Source: an uncultured Erysipelotrichaceae bacterium
GTDB taxonomy: Bacteria; Bacillota_I; Bacilli_A; Erysipelotrichales; Erysipelotrichaceae
NCBI GenBank assembly: GCA_902795525.1
Contig: CADBLN010000126.1
Coordinates: 1 to 11,196, forward strand
Reading direction: 5' to 3'
Length of the DNA stretch: 11,196 nucleotides
Of this stretch, positions 1 through 5,938 are shown piece by piece. Positions within the stretch are counted from its first letter, which is position 1. Each line of letters starts with the position of its first letter. A program made the translations under genes and the position numbers. The notes beneath the pieces are model-generated. The model worked only from the letters and a program-made list of their open reading frames with translations. It had not been told where the DNA came from and did not search any database.

Positions 1-873
1 AATGGATCATCATCACAAGCTAGTATATGTGCTGGATGTATGAGTTTAATGGCTGCAGGAGTTCCAATCAAAGCTCCAGTTGCAGGTATTGCTATGGGAC
101 TAATTACTTCTAAAGATGGATCTAACTACACAATATTAACTGATATTCAAGGTATGGAAGACCACTTTGGAGATATGGACTTTAAGGTAGCTGGAACTAG
201 AGATGGTATTACAGCACTACAAATGGATATTAAGGTTCAAGGTATTAACCGTGAAATTCTAGGTAAAGCCATGGAGCAAGCTAAAAAAGCCAGAATGCAA
301 ATTCTAGATGTTTTAGAGAAAGCAATCGCTCAACCAAGAGACCATGTCAGTCAATATGCTCCTAAGATTGCACAACTACAAATCCCAGTTGACAAGATTA
401 GAGATGTTATTGGAACAGGTGGTAAGACAATCAATCAAATCATTGAAGCAGCTAACGATTGTAAGATTGATATTTCAGATGAAGGTAAAGTTGTTATCTA
501 TCATCAAGATCAAGATTCAATTGACATTGCTGTTAAGTTGATAGAAGACTTAACAAGAACAGCAGAGATTGGACAAGTTTATGAAGCTAAGGTGGTTAGA
601 CTTGAAAGCTATGGTGCCTTTGTTGAATTATTCCCTGGCACTGATGCCTTAGTACATGTTTCAGATATGCGTTGGGAAAGAGTAAACAAACCAAGCGACT
701 TGTACAAGATTGGTGATGAAGTTCAAGTAAAAGTTACTGAGATTGATGAAAAAGGTAGGGTTAACGCTTCAATTAAAGAATTGTTGGAAAAACCTGAGAA
801 CTACGAAGAGCCTATTAAGGAATACAGCCGTAAAAAACTCTTCAGCAAGTCGAATTCAAATAAGAAAAAATAG
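1..873 (+). CDS. pnp: Polyribonucleotide nucleotidyltransferase (PNPase), C-terminal part, 5' end cut by window edge
   Basis: PNPase is a trimeric phosphorolytic 3'-5' exoribonuclease in cytoplasmic mRNA turnover. The reading frame is open from base 1, so the gene enters from outside; the first in-frame ATG (base 40) is internal. The visible 290 residues hold the end of the second RNase PH core: a GSSSQAS stretch at residues 2-8 and the metal/catalytic set equivalent to E. coli D486, D492 and K494, seen here as D54, D60 and K62 in EDHFGDMDFK. A KH domain follows, with the GxxG loop in VIGTGGKTINQ, and then an S1 domain (IGQVYEAKVV...ESYGAFVEL...ALVHVSDM). The protein ends in a short basic tail rich in K, S and N. 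The stop TAG is followed directly by an in-frame TAA. Every key residue I could check is present. About 400 N-terminal residues should lie upstream of the window. Confidence 0.97.
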   Translation, partial: NGSSSQASICAGCMSLMAAGVPIKAPVAGIAMGLITSKDGSNYTILTDIQGMEDHFGDMDFKVAGTRDGITALQMDIKVQGINREILGKAMEQAKKARMQILDVLEKAIAQPRDHVSQYAPKIAQLQIPVDKIRDVIGTGGKTINQIIEAANDCKIDISDEGKVVIYHQDQDSIDIAVKLIEDLTRTAEIGQVYEAKVVRLESYGAFVELFPGTDALVHVSDMRWERVNKPSDLYKIGDEVQVKVTEIDEKGRVNASIKELLEKPENYEEPIKEYSRKKLFSKSNSNKKK

Positions 874-878
874 TAATG

Positions 879-915
879 AGCCTCATTGATTGACAATGAG
901 GCTTTAGTGTATTTA
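879..915 (+). terminator. Intrinsic terminator after pnp
   Basis: A perfect 10-bp inverted repeat, AGCCTCATTG (879-888) and CAATGAGGCT (894-903), encloses a 5-nt loop. The following stretch TTAGTGTATTT is T-rich but interrupted, so termination may be partial, allowing some read-through into trmB. The hairpin starts 5 nt after the pnp stop codon and may also protect the mRNA 3' end. Confidence 0.75.
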
Positions 916-926
916 TAGATAAATTG

Positions 927-935
927 TGATAAAAT
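927..935 (+). promoter_or_regulatory. Probable extended -10 promoter for the trmB-murC unit
   Basis: TGATAAAAT fits the extended -10 pattern TG-n-TAAAAT. No good -35 hexamer lies 16-18 nt upstream; the spot is GTGTAT. The predicted start of transcription is near 942, which gives a leader of only about 14 nt that begins at the ribosome site. A nearly identical 12-mer pattern (TTGTGnTAAAAT) precedes the ABC transporter genes at 7039-7049. Confidence 0.4.
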
Positions 936-955
936 AGATTAGGTGGATTATCAAA

Positions 956-1600
956 ATGAGAATGCGCAAAAAAGCCTGGACAAACGATATGATAGAAGCT
1001 CGCAAAGACTGTGTTGTTGCTGAGCCAGAAATGTATAAAAGCACATGGGGTCAATTTTCACAAAATGGTGAAGTGCATGTTGAAATTGGATGTGGCAAAG
1101 GAGATTATTGGCTTCAAATGGCACATCAGTATCCTGAAAGTGCTTGGATTGCGATTGAAAAAGATCGTGATTGTGCAGCTATCGCATTAAAGAAAAGTTT
1201 GGATAATACTACCAGCAATATGAAAATGATTATTGCAGATGCTAAGGATATTGGTGAATGGTTTGAGCGGGATGAAGTTGATGTTTTGCATTTAAACTTT
1301 TCAGATCCTTGGCCTAAAAAAAGACATACCAAACGACGTTTGACTCACGATGAATTTCTTAATGTCTATAAAAGGATTCTGAAGAAGAGCGGCAAGCTAA
1401 TCATGAAGACTGATAATGCTAGTTTATTTGAATATAGTCTTGTTACCTTTATTCAAAATGACTGGCAATTGTTGGAGGTCAGTGTTGACTATCGTAGGCT
1501 TGAGCATCCAGAGGACGCAATCACAGAGTATGAAAGACATTTCATGGAGATGGGTCAACCAATATATCGGGCAGTATGGACTTATAACAAGGAAGTGTAA
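956..1600 (+). CDS. trmB: tRNA (guanine-N7-)-methyltransferase TrmB
   Basis: TrmB uses S-adenosylmethionine to form m7G at position 46 in the variable loop of tRNAs. The protein is 214 residues, the usual length for the Gram-positive family. It starts with the typical MRMRKKAW sequence, has a Rossmann SAM-binding loop VEIGCGKGD (residues 42-50), and carries the family signature NFSDPWPKKRHTKRRL (from N114). Near the end come KTDN and TEYE segments, which the family uses for substrate binding, and a C-terminal GQPIYRA stretch. The start ATG is preceded by AGGTGG (941-946) with 9 nt spacing. It is the first gene of a four-gene run toward murC; only 2 nt separate it from the lipoprotein gene. 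Confidence 0.96.
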   Translation: MRMRKKAWTNDMIEARKDCVVAEPEMYKSTWGQFSQNGEVHVEIGCGKGDYWLQMAHQYPESAWIAIEKDRDCAAIALKKSLDNTTSNMKMIIADAKDIGEWFERDEVDVLHLNFSDPWPKKRHTKRRLTHDEFLNVYKRILKKSGKLIMKTDNASLFEYSLVTFIQNDWQLLEVSVDYRRLEHPEDAITEYERHFMEMGQPIYRAVWTYNKEV

Positions 1601-1602
1601 AC

Positions 1603-2385
1603 ATGAAGAAAGTGTTTTTATTATCACTTGTATTATTGGTTTTGAGTGGTTGCAGTAGTAATCTTACCACCAAAACTTTATATGACATTGTGGATGAGGC
1701 AGTAGAGCTTGAATTGCCTGATGCACGTATTAATAATGCCAAAAAAGACTACTATACATATTACATTCCTAGGGGCATAGGTAGGGAAGAAAGAGATGAA
1801 ACTAGTAATTTATTTACTATTAACAATAATAAAGCCATTTTGAATCTTGATATTGCTAGCATTATCCAGGATGAGTATTATGAAATTGATGCGGTTAGTG
1901 ACGTGGGACTTAGAGACATTGGCTCTTTCACATATACAAGGTTTGTTAAAGAAGGAACTTGTCTTGATTCCAGTGGTCAAACGATGAAATATAGAGTCAT
2001 GGTTTCAGCAAGTCTGGATGAGTTTAATTATGTCATTATTCAATCAAATCATTTTAATTTCACAACGATTTGCCCAGTTTTAGAAACTGATGAAGTGATT
2101 TATGAGATGATTAAAATCTTGCGTAGTTGTACCGTTAATAGAGAAAAAATAATTTCCGACTATTCTAGTGTTGACTTGAGTCAGCATAAGTATACATTTA
2201 TCTCGTTGTTCCAAGACGTATTACCTGAAAGTGGTTATATAGCAGATTACATTGAAGATTGGAAGAATGATGAGAGATTCATAATTATTGATTATAAAGA
2301 AGATGATGTTCCTGAAGTTGGTGAGGAAGATTCAGGAGAAAACGGTCAAAATAATAATGAAAATGCAGGAGGCACATATGAGTAA
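1603..2385 (+). CDS. Predicted lipoprotein of unknown function
   Basis: I do not recognise this 260-residue protein. It opens with a lipoprotein signal peptide: MKK, a hydrophobic run of L, V and F, then lipobox LSGC with the lipidated cysteine at residue 17, so the mature protein should be anchored on the outer face of the membrane. The exported part is mixed alpha/beta in appearance, with many Y, D, I and N. It has two cysteines in the middle (in GTCLDSS and TTICPV) and a third in RSCTV. It ends in an acidic, Asn/Gly-rich low-complexity tail (GEEDSGENGQNNNENAGG), probably disordered. An AAGGAAG site at 1589-1595 lies within the end of trmB. The last 8 nt overlap the next gene, so the two are probably translationally coupled. 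Placement between trmB and murC suggests, but does not show, an envelope role. Confidence 0.85.
   Translation: MKKVFLLSLVLLVLSGCSSNLTTKTLYDIVDEAVELELPDARINNAKKDYYTYYIPRGIGREERDETSNLFTINNNKAILNLDIASIIQDEYYEIDAVSDVGLRDIGSFTYTRFVKEGTCLDSSGQTMKYRVMVSASLDEFNYVIIQSNHFNFTTICPVLETDEVIYEMIKILRSCTVNREKIISDYSSVDLSQHKYTFISLFQDVLPESGYIADYIEDWKNDERFIIIDYKEDDVPEVGEEDSGENGQNNNENAGGTYE
2367..2372 (+). promoter_or_regulatory. Ribosome binding site that fixes the start of the pre-murC protein
   Basis: A perfect AGGAGG lies 5 nt before the ATG at 2378. The frame is open upstream to an ATG at 2288, but that start has no comparable site, and the extra 30 residues would be a read of the lipoprotein gene in another frame. 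Confidence 0.85.
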
Positions 2386-3382
2386 ATTTAAGAAGTTTTT
2401 TGAGGATTTAATTTTTGAAAGCCCAGAGAGTGATGAAGTAGGGGAAACAACCATCAAAGAGGAAACTGTGCAGGTCAAGCCAGCGGTTGCACCTGTTGAG
2501 AAAAAGGTTGAAAAACCTGTAGAAGTGAAGCGTTCTAGTACCCCAGTCATTGATTTGACTGCTGGAGAAAAAATGCCTGAAGTGGTTCACCCGCAACAAG
2601 AAACTACTTTGGTACAAGAAAGAACTTTTATAAATGTTGATAGTGAAATAAATGTTCCTGCAGAAGTAGAAAAAGAAACAGAAATACCAACGGCTGAAAC
2701 ACCTCAAAAGGAAGAAACTCCAAAGATGGAGCCAAAGAAAGTTGAATATCAAAGAAGCTCAATAATTTCACCAATTTTTGGTGTCCAACAAAACACAGAA
2801 GAAAAACCTGTAAGACGCAAAAAAACTATTATAGAAGAACCAAAACTTTCAAGCAATCAGGATAACAAGGAATCAGTTATAGGAACAGTGCTGTCACCTT
2901 TATATGGTGATAAGGAAGCTGACATAATAAAAAATGATGTCATTGATAAAAAGATTGCCAATATGACTGTAGCAGAGGTAATCGCAACACCAAAGAAAGT
3001 GGCAAAGGTTGAAATTGAATCACCTAAGTCAACTGTTAAAATTAAGGAAGTTGAAGAACTAAATCCTATTGAGAATACTGCCAAAGAAGCAGCTCCAGCT
3101 ACTGAGGAAGTTCTAACTGATTTTGAAACAATTAAAAAAGAATATTCACAGTTAAAATCATCAGTTGCCTCATGGAACACTCAAGAAGAAAAAGAAAACG
3201 AAATAATTGAGACTAGGCCCGATTTATCGGTAACTCCTTTTGGCGTCAGTAAAGATGAAGTAGACGATGCCAGCCCAACTAAGAAATTAAATTTCAGTGG
3301 CAGTTTAGACCAGAAAAAGGAAATTGTTGGTGAGGATGGTTTAGAAAAAGAAGAAAGTGAACAATTAAGTTTGTTCGATTGA
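2378..3382 (+). CDS. Uncharacterised, probably disordered protein with SPIFG/SPLYG motifs and a C-terminal clamp-binding-like QLSLF
   Basis: This 334-residue protein has no recognisable enzyme domain, signal peptide or membrane span. It is dominated by K, E, V, P, T and S, as in intrinsically disordered linkers. Three parts stand out. The N-terminus (SKFKKFFEDLIF) could form a short amphipathic helix. Two motifs recur, SPIFG (131-135) and SPLYG (173-177), with a related TPFG (286-289). The last six residues are QLSLFD, and QLSLF exactly matches the bacterial sliding-clamp (DnaN) binding consensus QL[SD]LF in a terminal, accessible position. The gene overlaps the lipoprotein gene by 8 nt and lies 14 nt before murC. 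In Bacillus the gene before murC is sftA, an FtsK-family DNA translocase with a long low-complexity N-terminal region. This protein could be a motor-less counterpart, but that is inference and I name no function. Confidence 0.85.
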   Translation: MSKFKKFFEDLIFESPESDEVGETTIKEETVQVKPAVAPVEKKVEKPVEVKRSSTPVIDLTAGEKMPEVVHPQQETTLVQERTFINVDSEINVPAEVEKETEIPTAETPQKEETPKMEPKKVEYQRSSIISPIFGVQQNTEEKPVRRKKTIIEEPKLSSNQDNKESVIGTVLSPLYGDKEADIIKNDVIDKKIANMTVAEVIATPKKVAKVEIESPKSTVKIKEVEELNPIENTAKEAAPATEEVLTDFETIKKEYSQLKSSVASWNTQEEKENEIIETRPDLSVTPFGVSKDEVDDASPTKKLNFSGSLDQKKEIVGEDGLEKEESEQLSLFD

Positions 3383-3384
3383 GC

Positions 3385-3392
3385 AAAGAGGG
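3385..3392 (+). promoter_or_regulatory. Ribosome binding site that fixes the murC start
   Basis: AAAGAGGG lies 4 nt before the ATG at 3397. The frame also opens at a TTG at 3379, which overlaps the previous stop, but that TTG has no ribosome site. MurC proteins normally begin only a few residues before the GIKGTGM motif, which also favours the ATG. Confidence 0.8.
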
Positions 3393-3396
3393 TTAT

Positions 3397-4701
3397 ATGT
3401 ACTATTTTATTGGTATTAAAGGCACTGGAATGTCAGCTTTAGCTTGTATTCTTCATGATGCAGGCAATGAAGTTGTTGGTTCTGATTTGCCTAAACATTT
3501 TTTTACCGAACAACCATTAATTGACCGTAATATTCCAATTTATGATTTTTCCAAAGATAACATCAAGGATGATATGATTGTTATCATTGGAAATGCTTTT
3601 CTAGAGGACTTTGAAGAAGTTGTGGCAGCTCGTAACAACCCAACTTGTACGTGTTATCGTTACCACGAATTCTTAGGCCATTTTTTGCATGATTACCATA
3701 GCATTTGCATAGCAGGATCCCATGGTAAAACGACAACTACTGGTTTAGCAGCGGCTATGTTAGGGTATAATGAGCCAATTGGATATTTGATAGGTGATGG
3801 TACAGGTTATTTAAATCCTGAAGCAAAGGACTTTGTTTTGGAAAGCGATGAATTTAGAAGACACTTTTTGGCTTATGAACCTGATTATGCGGTAATTACC
3901 AATATTGATTGGGATCACGTTGATTACTTTAAAACAAATGAAGATTATGTCTATTCTTATCAGCAATTTGTTGATAAGAGTAAAAAAGCAGTCATTGCAT
4001 GGGGACAAGACCCTTATACAAGAACTTTGAAAACAAGTGTTCCAGTTTACTATTATGGCGAAAAAGATAATGATGATGTTCAAGCCATCAATATTGTAGA
4101 GGACACTGATAGGATGAGTTTTGACGTGTTGTTTAAGGGAGAATTGTTTGGACACTTTGAACTACCATTTGTAGGTCACCATTTATTATTGAATTCATTA
4201 GCCGTTATAACCATAGGTATCTTAAAAGGTTACAGCAGTCAAAACATTGAGGCTGGTTTAAAGACTTTTGAGGGAGTCAAGCGCAGGTTTAAGATTGAGG
4301 AAAATGGTGAGAATATATACATTGATGATTATGCTCATCATCCAACTGAAGTGAAGATTACCTTACAGGCTGTTAGATTGCGTTATCCAGATAAAAAGAT
4401 AGTAGCAATATTTAAACCTCATCGTACTGGCAGGGTATATCATTTTGCTGAAGATTTTGCAGCAGCCTTATCGCTTGCTGATGAAGTAGGTGTTTGTGAG
4501 TTCACAAGCATTGATGACTATGATCCTGAGGCTGATATCAAGATTGATTATTTAGCTAACTTCATTGAAAATGCACATGTATTCCACGAGAGTGATGAAG
4601 ATGCTAAGGTATTAAAGGAAATGGGTCCAGCTGTATATGTGTTTATGAGCAGTAAGGACATCTATCCATTTAAAGAGAAATTGAAAGATTTACAATCATG
4701 A
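3397..4701 (+). CDS. murC: UDP-N-acetylmuramate--L-alanine ligase MurC
   Basis: MurC adds L-alanine to UDP-MurNAc with ATP, the first amino acid step of peptidoglycan stem-peptide synthesis in the cytoplasm. From the ATG at 3397 the protein is 434 residues, the normal family length. The N-terminal UDP-binding domain starts MYYFIGIKGTGMSALA. The central ATPase domain has the P-loop GSHGKTTTT (107-115; the lysine is K111), then ESDEFRRHFL (149-158) and VITNIDWDHVDYF, which are the typical Gram-positive MurC substrate and metal motifs. The C-terminal domain has DDYAHHPTE (310-318) and FKPHRTGRV. It is the last gene of the trmB unit, and its stop codon lies inside the terminator hairpin. The order of murC followed by ytxG- and ytxH-like genes and ccpA is as in Bacillus. 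Confidence 0.97.
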   Translation: MYYFIGIKGTGMSALACILHDAGNEVVGSDLPKHFFTEQPLIDRNIPIYDFSKDNIKDDMIVIIGNAFLEDFEEVVAARNNPTCTCYRYHEFLGHFLHDYHSICIAGSHGKTTTTGLAAAMLGYNEPIGYLIGDGTGYLNPEAKDFVLESDEFRRHFLAYEPDYAVITNIDWDHVDYFKTNEDYVYSYQQFVDKSKKAVIAWGQDPYTRTLKTSVPVYYYGEKDNDDVQAINIVEDTDRMSFDVLFKGELFGHFELPFVGHHLLLNSLAVITIGILKGYSSQNIEAGLKTFEGVKRRFKIEENGENIYIDDYAHHPTEVKITLQAVRLRYPDKKIVAIFKPHRTGRVYHFAEDFAAALSLADEVGVCEFTSIDDYDPEADIKIDYLANFIENAHVFHESDEDAKVLKEMGPAVYVFMSSKDIYPFKEKLKDLQS

Positions 4702-4731
4702 AAGCATTATTGAAAATGCTTTCATTTTTTT
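4698..4731 (+). terminator. Strong intrinsic terminator overlapping the murC stop
   Basis: A perfect 11-bp inverted repeat, ATGAAAGCATT (4698-4708) and AATGCTTTCAT (4715-4725), with a 6-nt loop is followed by a run of seven T (4725-4731). The left arm includes the murC stop codon, so termination happens with almost no 3' untranslated region. Confidence 0.93.
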
Positions 4732-4738
4732 ATATAAT
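4710..4738 (+). promoter_or_regulatory. Near-consensus sigma-A promoter of the ytxG-like/ytxH-like/ccpA unit
   Basis: TTGAAA (4710-4715) and a perfect TATAAT (4733-4738) are separated by 17 nt, five and six matches to the sigma-A consensus. The predicted transcription start is near 4745, giving a leader of about 15 nt that begins at the ribosome site. The -35 lies in the loop and first base of the right arm of the murC terminator. Confidence 0.8.
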
Positions 4739-4744
4739 GATAGG

Positions 4745-4753
4745 AAAGAGGTG
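4745..4753 (+). promoter_or_regulatory. Ribosome binding site that fixes the start of the DUF948-like gene
   Basis: AAAGAGGTG lies 6 nt before the ATG at 4760. An in-frame GTG at 4751 could be read as a start, but it is part of this ribosome site and has none of its own. Confidence 0.8.
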
Positions 4754-4759
4754 AATAAT

Positions 4760-5227
4760 ATGGATAATTTAGCGACTGTAGGTCAAATATTTGGCTATAT
4801 CTTACCTATTGTAGGAGTTATAGCTTTAATAGTTTTAATTATCGTTTTGCTGAATGTAAACAAGATAGTAAAGAGTTTAGATGTAACTGTCGGTAAAGCT
4901 AATGTTACGGTTGATGGAGTTAATGAAGCCGTTAACACCACAAATGGTTACTTGAAAGATTTAAATACTACCGTCCATACTGTCAATAACATGGCAATGT
5001 CTGTTGAAGCTGTTAGAGCTACAGCAGAAAGAGCGGTTAAAAAGTCTTCTGCTCAGATTAGCAAACAATATAAACAGGTCAAAGCCATGGTTACTGATTT
5101 GTTAGAAAAAGGCGAAAAGAAGACAAGTAACAAGGTTGAAAAAGTGGTTGCGGATATCAAACCAGCAATTGAAAGCGTTGTTGATTCGGCAGCTGAAATT
5201 ATTGAAGAAATAAAGGAGGTAGAATAA
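4760..5227 (+). CDS. DUF948/YtxG-like single-pass membrane protein with coiled-coil tail
   Basis: This 155-residue protein has one clear membrane span near its N-terminus (about residues 10-31, rich in I, V and L). A long soluble helical region follows, with heptad-like spacing and many V, N, T and K, and an acidic C-terminal end (IIEEIKEVE). This architecture and the start of the tail (NVNKIVKSLD followed by VNxTVxxVNE-like repeats) fit the DUF948 family, which includes B. subtilis YtxG; the molecular role of that family is not established as far as I know. It is the first gene after a strong promoter and is followed after 1 nt by a helical protein gene, as ytxG is followed by ytxH. The topology suggests a membrane-tethered coiled-coil partner for that neighbour. 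I am confident about the architecture and moderately so about the family. Confidence 0.85.
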   Translation: MDNLATVGQIFGYILPIVGVIALIVLIIVLLNVNKIVKSLDVTVGKANVTVDGVNEAVNTTNGYLKDLNTTVHTVNNMAMSVEAVRATAERAVKKSSAQISKQYKQVKAMVTDLLEKGEKKTSNKVEKVVADIKPAIESVVDSAAEIIEEIKEVE

Positions 5228-5228
5228 G

Positions 5229-5936
5229 ATGCCAGAAAATAAGAATATTGAAGAATTTGAAAATGAAGTTAAAAAGGAATTAGAAGAAGATTTCAAAAAA
5301 GCTGAAGAAACAGTAAACGAAGCTTCAGAAGAGGTTAAGAAAGAGTTTAACCAAGTTCTTGAAAATGTAAAAGGCGCACTGTCAAAACTAAAAGAACAAA
5401 TTGTTTCTATTGACTTGAACAAAGATGGTGTCAATTTTGGGGCGCACTTAGAAGAATTTACTAAGACTGTTAATGAAACAATTAGTAAAGCAACAAACAA
5501 ATTGAATGAAGTTAAGTTAGATGAGAAAAGTGCAGCAGCATGGAATAGTGCCAAGGAAAACATTACCACTGCCGCAAATGTAGTTAAGGAAAAGGCTAAA
5601 AATGCTTATGACACCATAACTAATAGAGCAAAGATTCAAGAAGTAGTTGATAAAACTGCTGAAAAGGTTGATGAAACTGTTGCGAAAGTTCAAAACAAAG
5701 GCGAAGAATTGTATAACAGTGCTATGGAAAACGAGAATGTTAGTAAGGTTGTCGGAACTGTTGTGGATAAGAGTAAGGAAGTTAGCGACTTTGTTAGTGC
5801 TAAATATCAAGAATTTATTCATGATGAAAATGTTAGAAAAACTGTTAGAGAAGCAAGAAACGCTGTTGTTGATTTTGCTAATAACGTTACTGAAGGAGTA
5901 AAAGGATTATTTAATTCTGAAGACGAAGAGGAATAG
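5229..5936 (+). CDS. Long charged alpha-helical protein in the YtxH position, with 31-residue repeats
   Basis: This 235-residue protein has no signal peptide or membrane span and is almost wholly predicted helix: K, E, V, A and N dominate, glycine is sparse and I see no proline after residue 2. A low-helicity break (SIDLNKDGVNFGAHL) lies near residues 60-75. The C-terminal half is repetitive. A unit starting ENVSKVV (169) recurs 31 residues later as ENVRKTV (200), and a weaker copy (KIQEVVDK, from 135) precedes them. The tail is acidic (NSEDEEE). The look is that of YtxH-like, apolipoprotein-like or LEA-like helical proteins that bind membranes or partner coiled coils. A perfect AAGGAGGT at 5213-5220 predicts strong translation. 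Only 1 nt separates it from the DUF948-like gene and 2 nt from the regulator. Unlike typical YtxH it lacks an N-terminal membrane span. Function unknown. Confidence 0.85.
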   Translation: MPENKNIEEFENEVKKELEEDFKKAEETVNEASEEVKKEFNQVLENVKGALSKLKEQIVSIDLNKDGVNFGAHLEEFTKTVNETISKATNKLNEVKLDEKSAAAWNSAKENITTAANVVKEKAKNAYDTITNRAKIQEVVDKTAEKVDETVAKVQNKGEELYNSAMENENVSKVVGTVVDKSKEVSDFVSAKYQEFIHDENVRKTVREARNAVVDFANNVTEGVKGLFNSEDEEE

Positions 5937-5938
5937 TT

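Noticed and set aside
911..924. ATTTAT-AG-ATAAAT inverted repeat before trmB
   Set aside because: It is short and pure A/T in an A/T-rich gap, so chance is the simplest explanation.
2288..2377. Upstream extension of the pre-murC protein by 30 residues
   Set aside because: The perfect AGGAGG 5 nt before ATG 2378 marks that start; the extension is an out-of-frame reading of the lipoprotein gene end.
2408..2752. Open - strand frame of 114 codons, with another of 107 codons at 2857-3180
   Set aside because: Both are mirror images of the lysine/glutamate-rich disordered protein. The opposite strand of such genes is naturally stop-poor, and no start signals or motifs are present.
3379..3396. TTG start for murC, six residues longer
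   Set aside because: It has no ribosome site and would give an N-terminus longer than normal before GIKGTGM; ATG 3397 has AAAGAGGG at good spacing.
4698..4725. Terminator hairpin as a riboswitch or attenuator for the ytxG-like gene
   Set aside because: The predicted transcript of that gene starts at about 4745, downstream of the hairpin, so the hairpin is not in its leader.
5102..5569. Open frame of 155 codons on the - strand
   Set aside because: It is antisense to the DUF948-like and helical-repeat genes, has a composition rich in F, S and L that mirrors their K/E-rich codons, lacks a ribosome site, and crosses the boundary of two well-supported genes.
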